Positions 1 through 8,786 of a stretch of DNA of 64,000 bases are shown one piece after another. Each line of letters starts with the position of its first letter. Position 1 is the first letter of the stretch. Under the pieces are notes generated by a model, which worked only from the letters and a program-made list of their open reading frames with translations, ran no database searches and was not told the origin of the DNA. The DNA lies in contig OX377202.1 in NCBI GenBank assembly GCA_947396885.1, positions 110,688,221 through 110,752,220 of the forward strand. Direction: 5' to 3'. The stretch is from Heligmosomoides polygyrus polygyrus (taxonomy: Eukaryota > Nematoda > Chromadorea > Rhabditida > Heligmosomidae). Position numbers and translations under genes: made by a program.

Positions 1-59
1 GTGGACAGTAACCAAACGGTGGGACTGATCCCGGTCAGTGCCAAACTTCAAAGCACCGC

Positions 60-470
60 TGTCAGTGAGGACCTCACAAGGAAAGGTTCCCAACTCAAGG
101 GGAGCTTTTGCGATGGTACTTTGATAGGGTTTAGGGCCGTGTGAGCGGAGTCCAGAATTACAGTTAGTTTTTGTTGAACGATTTTTTAAAGACTTGAAAA
201 AGGGGTGTGAAAATGTATGCGCAACACCCATCAAGTCCAATAATACCCCTCGAGATGTCCCTCGGTGGCACGGTCGGTAGGAGTGTCTCTTCATAGTAGC
301 GCACCGGCGGGCTTTTGAGTTCGACTCCGCGTACTGCCAGTATTTTTGGACGTAATGGTTGGTTGCTATTACGCTTTTTCATGATCACAGGAGTCAACTT
401 TAGACCATCAATGCTTACAACAAACCAAGGCTGTCTGTTTGCGCCTTCATATGTTGTAGTTCTTCAACGA
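60..470 (+). repeat. tRNA-related interspersed repeat (SINE-B here), copy 1
   Basis: A repeat of about 400 bp that matches the reverse complement of 722-1130 over most of its length. Near its middle (259-332) it has a tRNA-like block: a box-A-like TCGGTGGCACGGTCGGTAG and a box-B-like GAGTTCGACTCC about 45 bp later. The tRNA arms no longer pair well, so this is a tRNA-derived repeat and not a working tRNA. No coding frame of note. Confidence 0.6.
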
Positions 471-721
471 AGCGTATCTCACCATATCAGTTCTCTGAAA
501 ATAAAAGGCCTTATTGCTCTTCCCTTATAGTCAGCAGCTATGGTACAAATCTCTGAAACAGGTAAAACACAAGCGCGGTCACACCAGCAGCATTTTAGAA
601 ATGCCAGTGAGGAACAATCTTCTCCCTGGCAAGGAATTGCCGCTTCTTCTTCGTTGAACGCGTCATCCCTGGGTTTAAAGAAGGGTCCTGGGTATACATC
701 GGCGTAACCAACTGCCACGCA

Positions 722-1130
722 TGAAAAACTAGTACATATGGAGACGCAAGTAGACAGCCTCGCTTTGTTTTAAGCAACGGTCGCCTACAATTCACTCTTG
801 TAATCATGATAAGGCGTAATCGCAACAAACTGAGGTGTGCAAAAATCTTGGCAGTTAGCGGACTCGAACTCAAAAGCTCGCCGTCGTGCTTCTATGAGGT
901 GGCGCTGCCACCGACTGCGCCACCGAGGCATGTTTCCTGGACTGTCGTAGGGGTTGATGAGTGTTCCGTATACGTTTTCACACCTCTTTTTCAGGCCGTT
1001 AAAATGCGTTCATCAAAAACTAACAGTGGTTCTGGACTCCGCTTACAGGGCCCTACATCCTATCAAAATATTATCGCAAAAGCTCATCTTGAGTTGGGAA
1101 TTTTCCTTGTTAGGAGCGGGGAATTTGAAA
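722..1130 (-). repeat. tRNA-related interspersed repeat (SINE-B), copy 2, inverted
   Basis: Inverted partner of the repeat at 60-470, separated by about 250 bp. Its tRNA-like block (about 858-932, read on the minus strand) is better kept: GGTGGCGCAGTCGGTGGCAG as box A and GAGTTCGAGTCC as box B. The shared sequence runs well beyond the tRNA-like block on both sides, as in a tRNA-derived retroposon or a foldback element. Confidence 0.6.
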
Positions 1131-1311
1131 CCTTTCATTTTTGAAAGCTTTATATTCTTTGCTTTTCTTGTTCGCTTTTTTGGACGCGCTCATGATGGGC
1201 TGCAATGGTAGCACACACTGTCTGTAATGCAGAAATATGCCCAGGAATGGTCATAGGGGACTCTCCTCCTGAAGTAGCATTGCATAATACGATAATATTC
1301 TTTAAACTCAC

Positions 1312-1494
1312 AGGTACTAGAAGAAGCAAAGTGATAGAGAAGCCAAGATTCTGAATAGCAGTGAGTAGGAAGAAGTACTTGTAGGACCGAATCATCCTCA
1401 GCGGGCAACGGAAGTAGACGTAGAGCAAATAGATGTTGAAGATCGTGGACAGCGCCGATACGATTTGGCATGTCCATGAGAACGCGGTGCTCAT
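1312..1494 (-). CDS. First exon of a Str-superfamily chemoreceptor (partial gene)
   Basis: Encodes 61 residues starting MSTAFSWTCQIVSAL and ending LLLLVP, followed by a GTGAGT donor. It aligns without gaps to exon 1 of the gene at 8787-13639, including IYLLYVYFRCPL and FFLLTAIQN, and has the same 183-nt length. It covers the N-terminus, TM1, the short basic first loop and TM2 of a seven-helix nematode chemosensory receptor. No matching exon 2-5 lies between it and the left edge, where only repeats are seen. Either the gene continues outside the window or this is an orphan exon. The AG acceptor found upstream of other members is not obvious here. Confidence 0.75.
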
Positions 1495-2000
1495 CTCCTT
1501 TGAAAGTGAATGCCTAAACGAGTATGCTATTTTTGACGTTTCAATCTATTATACGCCATTTTCGCGTCAAATCGGACACTCTTCTGAACAAGCGCTACGC
1601 TTTTGGAATGAAGCAGAACATCTTCCAAATCAAAGCAAGCTCCTTCCACATTAAACTACATGTAGGAAAACGTAGAATAATTTTTTAGGAAAATTTTAGC
1701 ATCACTTTTTTGGCGTTTCAATTAATAAGTGGACACATCGTTTCAAATTTTGTAAAGTTCTTATTCTTTGAGGAAAAGTAGTGGTTTAAAGCATGTTTCA
1801 GAGAGCAGGTCAGCGGCTATTTTTAGTGCACAAAGAAGCGCCATGCCCTGGTCCAAGGCGATTCGATTTTTATTCGTTGATAATGAAATTTCTGTTTGCA
1901 TGGAGTCTCGCACCTGTAAATCATACAACAAAAACATTTGTAAAGAACACACGTATCTTCACTTTGTTGCTTCATTTACTCAGCATTTACACTGTCATAA
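1495..2000. other. No gene recognised
   Basis: AT-rich sequence between the receptor exon and a SINE. Short frames on both strands show no recognisable motif. Confidence 0.5.
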
Positions 2001-2294
2001 AGGATAAAAGGACAAAAGACGGCGTTACTCAATCCCTTTTTGACATGCGCCACGCATTCTACTTCAACGGGATCTCGTGGACGCGTTTTGAATGCGTATT
2101 TGGCCATACAATGACCTGCGGTGGCCAGCCGATGAACAAGTCAGCGCTCTGTCCTTCCCAGACAAGTCTAGTACCAATTCACCGACCCCGGAGGGATGGA
2201 AGGCTTGGTTGGCCTGGGCGGGAAATCCGAACCAGAAACCTGGTATCGGGTGCACGCGACAGCCAGCGCCTCCTCCGACTGCGCTACACGCTCT
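2001..2294 (-). mobile_element. tRNA-derived SINE (SINE-A), near full length
   Basis: Read on the minus strand it begins with a tRNA-like head: box A TAGCGCAGTCGGAGGAGGCG and box B GGTTCGGATTTCC. It continues through the family body (CCAACCAAGCCTTCCATCCC, then TCGGCTGGCCACCGCA) and ends in a TTTATCC-type tail. About thirteen related copies occur in the window. Confidence 0.8.
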
Positions 2295-2439
2295 CTTACA
2301 CTATCATACAAATTAAAATCGCAAGGAGTTTTTCAGGAGGTGGTGTGTGGCGCGATCTCGTCTTTTAATGCTCTAAGTGATTGCTGCCTTGTTGCGGTTT
2401 AAGACAAATGTTAAGTTGTTATTTTTTTTCAAAAAAAAA

Positions 2440-2545
2440 TTTATAAAAATAATACACTCGTTTGGGCGGGCAGCTGATTTAAAAAATTTAAAAAGTTATA
2501 GCAAGTTTTCCTTTAACAAGAAATTATTCTAACCAGCTTTAAGGG
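2440..2545 (+). repeat. Diverged repeat shared with 63325-63440
   Basis: Shares the order of AAAATTT, TGGGCGGG, AAAAAGTTATA, TTTTCCTT and ATTCCAACC-like blocks with 63325-63440 in the same orientation. Only an old repeat relationship can be claimed. The flanks (2295-3008) hold no recognisable gene. Confidence 0.35.
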
Positions 2546-3008
2546 TCTGCAGTTTAACCAGTAAGTAGCACGTTTCGATTTGAAAGACGTTCACTTTGAT
2601 TTCAGAAGCTTGAAATTTGTTTAGAGGAGTTTACAACTTGACGTGAAAATTGCATATGTTTATCTCCACGGACACGCAAGGGTTCATAGGTTGGTGAAAA
2701 TATACCTTTGAAAAAGTAATAAGTAAGCAGTAAATTATCAATATTGGAAGGTCGCTCCTTCCTTGAATTCGTTCTTCCTGATACTTAAGGTTATTATTTC
2801 TACTTGCTGTTATTTTTTTTTTTTTGATGTAGTAGTATGCTACTAGTGGCGTTACAAAAAGCAAACAGCAGTCCTTGAATCGGCCCAAATTTCATCATTC
2901 TACGTATATCTGGTAGGTGACATAAATTTAATGAATTAGGCTGCCGTAGGCCTTCAGAAATCCAGTCTTCAGGAAAGACCTAGGGTTAACAAGTGTAGCC
3001 GGTAAATA

Positions 3009-4053
3009 TTAGATTGTCCCATAGGTCCCCGCCGTTTTTTTTTTCATCGATTCACTGCAGATTTCGCCGGCGGTCTCTTCCATAGCGCTGCATAGCATTC
3101 GAAAGAAAATGATTTGCTCTATCAGAGCATATATTGCATTTCTTTTTCCATCATGAATTTTGTCAATCTTTAGGTCGTTGAAGTGAAAAGTGAAAAAGTG
3201 AAAGAGTAGCCATTTGCGCACTTGTTCTCTCCGCTTAGGTTTGTAATTTTTTGCACAGTTTTTTACAGCATTTGGAGGACAATGTACTGGACTACAAGAA
3301 TATGTGTTGGTCCCATTTTCTCACTTGCCCTTTATTGATTTTTAGGCCATCAAATTGGGAATTCCGACTTTTCCGTCCGAATTTTTACCAAAACTCCGGT
3401 TCTGTGGTTGAACTCTTTTGCTTGGTCGTTTGGAAGCGGATGTCTTGCTCAGTAAGAACTTGTGTCGCGTTTATTGGCTCACGCTGATTTCTGTCGAATA
3501 TCAGCAACTGAAGAAGGAGAAGGAGTTGTTGGTGAAGACGATTTTTCTCTTTTTAGCGTTTTGTTGATATTCAATAGAAATCAATAAACACAACACATAT
3601 TCTTATAGAGCCAGACAATTTCTTTCGAACGATATATAACACCAACCCAAAAAGTCCAACCGCAGAGCAGGAGCTGTCGGCAAAAATAACCATCCTCCTT
3701 CGGACGTCCCAATTTGATGACCTAAAAGTCAATAGAGGACAAATGAGCAAATAGGACTAACACATTCCTGTAGTACAGAACATTTTCTTTCAAATGCTGT
3801 AAAAAACTGCACAAAAAATTACAAACCTAAGCGGAGAGAACAAGTGCGCAAATGGCTACTTTTTCACTTTTTCGCTTTTCACTTCAACGACCTAAAAATT
3901 GACAACGTTCATGATGAAAAAAGAAATGCAATACATGTTCTGATAGAGCAATTTATTCCCTTTCGAAAGCTATGCAGCGCTATGCAAGAAACCGCCGGCG
4001 AAATCTGCAGTGAATCGTTGAAAAAATCGGCGGGGACTTATGGGACAACCTAA
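3009..4053. mobile_element. Foldback Tc1/mariner-type MITE with long terminal inverted repeats
   Basis: The two ends are inverted copies of each other: TTAGATTGTCCCATAGGTCC at the left and GGACTTATGGGACAACCTAA at the right. A TA dinucleotide directly outside each end fits a Tc1/mariner target duplication. The inverted arms extend about 370-380 bp inward, past the matching blocks at 3270-3380 and 3690-3785, leaving about 300 bp of unique centre. Mirror-image 70-residue frames on both strands are a by-product of the palindrome. No transposase is encoded, so it would be non-autonomous. Confidence 0.85.
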
Positions 4054-4892
4054 TAATATACGCTTCGATATCACGGGCGTCATGAATCGACTTTAGTTCG
4101 ACTTCATATCCACTTGTCTTACAGTACATAATTGTCTGGGACAGAAAATAAGGGCATTTGGATCTACTTTGGTCCTATAAAGTCGCGCTGGCAGTCATCT
4201 TTAAGTATATCTAACAGCGTATGGATACTAGAATGCGTGAGAGAGGTGAAAGCAGGTTAGAAAACGATGACAGGCGAGTGAGAAGCGCCAACTAGCCATG
4301 CTAGCTATTATATTGTGCAAAACACTTTTTCTTCCGTGCCAGTTCTGTTATAATTGCTAACGTCGGGTAAAAGAGAGTTAATTGTATCTTCTTAGCGAGC
4401 AGGCTGCTGTTTTGGATTTCAGACTGTTTCTTGAGATCCTTCTGAGATACCTCGATAAGCACTTGATGGTATAGGACAATGATATAAGCAGGACATGTGT
4501 TCGCCTGTCACCCGGAACGTAACATTTCTGGAGGTGCTCAAGGTCGAGAAGTTGGGTTAGCGATTAATAACAACATTAATGGCGTGTACGTAACCGTGAG
4601 GTTCGTGTGGCGCAGTAGGGAGGACGCGCCAGTATCGTGGGAGGCTTCCCCAACCAGGTCCCGTAATGCCGTGATCCTCAGAAAGAGTTGTCTAGCTCCA
4701 CCATTGCCTGGTAAGGGTAAAATGCTGATTGAGTAGTATATGTTTACTTATTTATTTATTTATCGCATGAAAAAATACCATGTGAAAAGTGAGGACCAGT
4801 GAATTAATAACCACGACACATACTATGTTTCTTGGAGAAAAGAGTAACTACTAAACAGAAACAAAAAACATCCGAAAACATTAAGAATGCTG
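4054..4892. other. No gene recognised; weak tRNA-like head and (TTTA) run
   Basis: Around 4604-4640 a segment GTGTGGCGCAGTAGGGAGGA resembles the SINE-A box A, but no convincing box B follows. A short TTTA microsatellite sits at about 4741-4764. Nothing else is recognisable. Confidence 0.4.
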
Positions 4893-4923
4893 TTACAGGA
4901 TGTTTTGTTACGGTCAAAACTCT

Positions 4924-4994
4924 TGCGCCAGGCGGGACTCGAACCCGCATCTTCTGCTTTCCGGGCAGCGATGTTCGCCTTACACCACCGGCGC
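4924..4994 (-). tRNA. tRNA-like gene, glycine-tRNA-like body, anticodon GGA
   Basis: Folds as a 71-nt cloverleaf. The acceptor stem GCGCCGG pairs with CTGGCGC. The D arm is GTGT/ACAT with an AAGGCGA loop, and the T arm GCGGG/CCCGC holds TTCGAGT. The discriminator base is A. The body resembles eukaryotic tRNA-Gly. The anticodon loop reads CCGGAAA, giving anticodon GGA (serine codons) with C at position 33 where U is almost invariant. There is no long variable arm as in tRNA-Ser. Both Pol III boxes are intact. It may be a decaying or neofunctional Gly tRNA or the core of a repeat. Confidence 0.6.
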
Positions 4995-5204
4995 TGTTTG
5001 ACGCACGTAACATCCGCGATATCCCCGAGGTCCGTCAGCACCCACACGTGATACGGGGATGGGCCGGCCGCTGATATCAGCATGGAACCGGTTAAGCTGA
5101 GGACCTTACCAGTAACAATGCTTGAACACATTTGTTTAAGCCTGGAGCGGCTGATATAGAGGCTATATGTTGTTACAGGATGTTTTGTTACGGTCAAAAC
5201 TCTT

Positions 5205-5254
5205 GCGCCAGGCGGGACTCGAACCCGCATCTTCTGCTTTCCGGGCAGCGATGT
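5205..5254 (-). pseudogene. 5'-truncated copy of the tRNA-like gene
   Basis: Matches the minus-strand copy at 4924-4994 from the 3' end through the anticodon arm into the D arm, then breaks off at a junction with inverted sequence. Box B is present but most of box A and the acceptor 5' strand are lost. Confidence 0.7.
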
Positions 5255-5278
5255 TAGGATGTTACGTGCGGTCAAACA

Positions 5279-5338
5279 GCGCCGGTGGTGTAAGGCGAAC
5301 ATAGCTGCCCGGAAAGCAGAAGATGCGGGTTCGAGTCC
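5279..5338 (+). pseudogene. 3'-truncated copy of the tRNA-like gene
   Basis: Begins with the complete acceptor 5' strand GCGCCGG, D arm and anticodon arm (GCTGC, CCGGAAA, GCAGA). It breaks within the T arm after TTCGAGTCC, losing the acceptor 3' strand. Confidence 0.7.
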
Positions 5339-5531
5339 ATATATAGCCATATATGTACATATAGCCTCTCTACTAGTCGCTCCAGGCTTAAGCAAATGTA
5401 TTAGAACATGTTACTAGTAAGGTCTTCAGCTTAACCGGCTCCATGCTGATATCAGCGACCGACCCACTCCGTATCACGGGTGGGTGCTGACAGGCCTCGA
5501 GGACATCGCGGATATTACGTGCGGTCAAACG

Positions 5532-5602
5532 GCGCCGGTGGTGTAAGGCGAACATAGCTGCCCGGAAAGCAGAAGATGCGGGTTCGAGTCCCGCCTGGCG
5601 CA
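5532..5602 (+). tRNA. tRNA-like gene, glycine-tRNA-like body, anticodon GGA, second complete copy
   Basis: Same 71-nt cloverleaf as the minus-strand copy at 4924-4994, differing at position 26 (A for C). All four stems pair, and the T loop TTCGAGT and D-loop GG are kept. The anticodon loop is again CCGGAAA, so the unusual C33 and GGA anticodon are shared and not a single-copy error. No T-run terminator stands within 10 nt downstream; the next sequence is AGAGTTTTGATCG, whose TTTT could serve. Confidence 0.6.
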
Positions 5603-5867
5603 AGAGTTTTGATCGTAACAAAACATTTTGTAACAACATATAGCCTCTATATCAGCCGCTCCAGGCTTAAACAAATGTGTTCAAGCATTAAGAATGCATT
5701 GTTATAACTACCGAAAAACACGGCATCGGATCAAAGTAACTAAGAGAGGTTTTGTATAACTTCAAATTGCAGAGGAGGCGGGGACTTTTCAAAATACTGT
5801 TGGCAAGACAAGAAGCTCCAGCTCTAACGGAGAAAATGTGATACCTTTGATATTTACAATTAATACT

Positions 5868-5986
5868 TGTCAGCGAATTGGTACCGTACTTGTCTGTAAA
5901 GGACAAAGCACCGATTTGTTCATCTGTGCCACCGCAAATCATTATATGGCCAAATTCAAGTCGTCTCCACGAAAACCGTTGGAGTA
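5868..5986 (+). mobile_element. SINE-A fragment (middle part)
   Basis: Diverged match to the body of SINE-A: GCGAATTGGTACCGTACTTG, then GCCACCGCAAATCATTATATGG, up to CGTCTCCACGA. The head and tail are missing. It abuts the mariner end at 5987. Confidence 0.65.
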
Positions 5987-7002
5987 TCAAGTTGTAGGGA
6001 AACTACCACGCCAATTGTTCATTTTTTCAAATCTATTTCTTTCGTTCCATAAATACAACAACTAACGAACATATGAACCATTATTATCTACAACAGATTG
6101 CCATTTATCAGGTAATATGTGGGTTCCGCTTCTATAGAATTCTTGGGATTTTGACAAAAAAAAAACTCAGAGAGGCACTTTTCAAGTTGTTCCCTGTCGT
6201 CAAATTGTTTCCCCTGCAAATGGTAGACAACGAAAGAAACAGATGGCAGTTCGTTGGAGCAGGGTCCGATGAATACGGTGGGTTGGCCAGAACACGCCAT
6301 CCGAAACAGTGGAGTTTTTTCTGAGTCTCCCTTGCGACGTGTGGACGCGCATTGTCGTGGAGGAAAAAGATCTCGCCTTGTTTCCCACAAAGAGCTGCCA
6401 CAATGCGATCCAACTGCCTGCAGTAGAGACGATAGAGACAGTAGTGTTTGCAGGCAGCAGCTCCCAATGAACGAATCCTCTGCAATTCCACCAGACACTG
6501 AGCATCACCTTTTTCTGGGTGAAGTTCCGGTCTTCGCGTGGGATTCCTGCTTCGCCGCAATTGAGCCGCCGACGCTTTCGCGTGTGATTCATGTAGAACT
6601 ACCCACTCTTCGCCGCCAGTGACCAGGTCCTAAGAGAAATTCCGCCGTAAATTCGCCTCCTGGCCCACCTCTAGCTGGTGACCGCTAAGTTCAAGCGGTA
6701 TTCATGCACCACATCTACATACCTTCTCAAGGCCACACAAGTGTTGAGCTATGGTAGTGTGATTGCACTCGAGTTTCTCTGCCTGTTCACGGGTGCAGCG
6801 TCGGCGATTCTCCTGAGGCAGCATCAGGAGGCGCTCCTCATTCACTGTAAGCGGCCTTCCAGATCGTGGTTGGTCCTCCAAGCAAAAGTCTCCGCTCTTG
6901 AACTTCCGGAACCATATTTTCGCTGTGTCGCAAGAGACAGTAGTAGGACCCATCGTTCCGCTGAACGCCAAAGTAAGGTAGGGTACTTTCCTTACAACCT
7001 AA
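5987..7002 (-). mobile_element. Decayed mariner element
   Basis: Flanked by TA on both sides. Ends are TCAAGTTGTAGGGAAACTAC on the left and, reverse-complemented from the right, TTAGGTTGTAAGGAAAGTAC. Minus-strand frames show mariner transposase pieces in order: WFRKFKSGDFCLEDQPRSGRP (helix-turn-helix linker), FFLHDNARPHVARETQKKL with the second catalytic Asp, PPYSSDPAP in place of the usual PPYSPDLAP, and a C-terminal GTHILPDKWQSVVDNNGSYV. These lie in different frames with stops, so the transposase is dead. About 1.0 kb, shorter than the 1.25-1.3 kb usual for the group. Confidence 0.85.
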
Positions 7003-7425
7003 TAGAATGCGCGGCGTCCCAAAATGTATTGCCTAACGCCGTGCATTATTCGTTCTTTACCAAAAGTGCAGACGTTGCCATTCAGTATAACATTATGTGA
7101 GTTCCAGAGTTTGGAAGTTTCCCTTGAGCAGCCTGACGAGAGGAAGGCACCTAGGAGTCCGGTATTATACCACGTCCCTTGCCACATTACGATACCTCTC
7201 GATTATCCTTCCATAGGGACGGAAGTATGACCAACCCACTTGCACTGAGTGATTTATCCAAATACGGAAATAGAACAGAAGCACGCCAAACTTGCTGCGT
7301 TTCTTCAACTGGAGAGCCGAAGTGCTCATGTGTTTATACCAATCTTCAATCGGCACCATTCCTCTATTGAACAGATAGCACAATAGATTGGTTCGTTCTT
7401 ATCCTGGATACGAAGACTGACGGAA

Positions 7426-7627
7426 TTATCGCGCTCTTACGACTGAAGCAGCGAAAGGGAGACAGGCTGTAGTTCGGTAGTCTTTGAGGAAGAAGCCTAT
7501 GATGATGAGGCCGCATAGTGGGTAGAATGCAATCAGAATGTGTAGAAGATTACTTGAGTCGAAGTGAACCCAGCTAACAGAAGGAGGACGCGGTCGGACT
7601 GTGCAGGATTGTGAACGGACAGGCAGT
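7426..7627 (-). pseudogene. Decayed last exon of a Str-superfamily chemoreceptor
   Basis: After an intact TTTCAG acceptor the sequence encodes TACPFTILHSPTA, matching the start of exon 5 in the intact genes (TACPFAFLHGPT). The reading frame then shifts twice. A downstream frame gives FYPLCGLIIIGFFLKDYR, the TM7 and Tyr-Arg end typical of the family. No exons 1-4 lie upstream. It is closest to the gene at 8787-13639 and sits just downstream of it in the same orientation, so it is probably the remnant of a tandem duplicate. Confidence 0.75.
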
Positions 7628-7887
7628 CTGAAATCGCGTTTATAAGTCATTTTTTTAGTACTCAGATTTTCTAGTTTTGCTCTCTAGTTTCTAGTTTTCA
7701 GTTCTATTAGGGTATGCAAAAATAATGGCTGTTTCTGTACTTGCTATGTTTCAGCACCGTTAATTGAACAAAACCTGGACGAATGCAGCCATTTTGCACA
7801 TATTTAGAAATTTAATCCAAAGCGTTATCATACAAAATTATTGCCTCATCTTTATCACAATTTGTTCAGTCATTTCAGATTGCTTGC

Positions 7888-8290
7888 GAAGATGCTATCA
7901 AAACGGAAAATTCGCATTGTTTTGCTTCACGAGTTCAAACTCAGCATAGCAGTGCGGAAGCATCTCAAAATGCCATTAGCGCATGGGGTGAGGACTCCAT
8001 ATCTGAACGTATCGTGCGTTGATGATTCGAGAAAATCTGAGCTGGAGACTCCAGTCTCGAAGATCGGGAAGGACGCGGTCAGCTATCGGTGTTGCGGTCG
8101 GCGACTTTGCTGGCAGGGGCAAGGCCTGCTTACGAGGTCCTTTCTCTTCCCACGAAACACCTAGGGGTTCGTCAAGAAGGACGAAAACCGATGGAAAAGA
8201 TGGTCCATAGCCTTCTCTCTCTCAAAAAGAAGGTACCAGTTACCATTTGTAGGTCGAATCGTAGTAGCTTCATGGTTTAAACTCAAGTTT
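7888..8290 (+). mobile_element. N-terminal fragment of a mariner transposase
   Basis: Starts MLSKRKIRIVLLHEFKLS, the typical mariner N-terminal helix. In shifted frames it continues with EDSISERIVR, then AGDSSLEDREGRG (helix-turn-helix linker), and ends near MVHSLLSLKKKVPVTICRS, the region before the first catalytic Asp. Stops and frameshifts are frequent, and no catalytic domain or terminal repeats are seen. Confidence 0.7.
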
Positions 8291-8786
8291 TCCGGTCGCT
8301 GTTCTAGCCTGGGCTTGATCTCTGCCTGCTGTTAGCCTGTCATATGCGTCATTTGCCACTACTCTACCAGTGCCTTTGAGGGCTTCAGTCAACAGTGCAA
8401 ATGGCTTCCTTTGCTCGATCAATAGACGTCGAATTTTAGGAAACGCCCGAGGAGATCAGGAGACCGCACCGAGTGCCATGCAGCCGACCCGGATCAGCCA
8501 CCTAGTCCCCGTCGAATCGATGCAGACACCATCGGCGCCATCCGCGTCGTGCTGGGGACCGTTGAAGGTCGGTTTCTTTGTGTCTCTTTTTATTTTTTTA
8601 ACGGAATTTTCGTTTTATTGTTAGTGCCTAAAAGCCAGGCTACCTCTGGAGCTTTACTTTTCATAAGTCAGGAGTTCTTGTAGATCTGCATCCTTCTGAT
8701 GTTACTTTTATGTTGTAAACCCCACATAATCCCCCACACCGTTTTTGTACTGCCAATCCAAGTGTCTATGAACAATAATCACATTT
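8291..8786. other. No gene recognised
   Basis: About 500 bp between the mariner fragment and the 3' end of the receptor gene. No domain, terminal repeat or RNA fold was recognised. It probably includes the 3' UTR of the minus-strand receptor. Confidence 0.4.

Larger units (their letters stand above)
4893..5690. repeat. Nested inverted and direct repeats carrying tRNA copies
   Basis: A block starting TGTTACAGGATGTTTTGTTA occurs at 4893 and again at 5171, each running into a minus-strand tRNA copy. The reverse complement follows a plus-strand copy at 5602. The flank on the other side of the tRNA (TCAGCTTAACCGG, ATGCTGATATCAGC, GGGTGCTGAC) also occurs at about 5035-5165 and, inverted, at 5390-5525. 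The unit is therefore a tRNA plus about 230 bp of flank, copied in both directions. Confidence 0.8.

Noticed and set aside
1761..1952. Possible receptor exon 4/5 remnant (SLQMFLLYDLQ before GTGCGAG)
   Set aside because: Only a few residues resemble the family motif and the flanking sequence does not align, so it is probably chance.
2001..2294. SINE-A heads as working tRNA genes
   Set aside because: Boxes A and B are present but the anticodon and T arms do not pair, and the same head recurs attached to the same body about ten times.
3009..4053. Mirror-image 70-residue frames on opposite strands (3009-3221 minus, 3844-4053 plus)
   Set aside because: They lie in the inverted arms of a foldback element; the similarity comes from the palindrome, not from duplicated genes.
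6254..6622. Plus-strand frame of 122 residues inside the mariner
   Set aside because: Shadow of the minus-strand transposase; no motif of its own.
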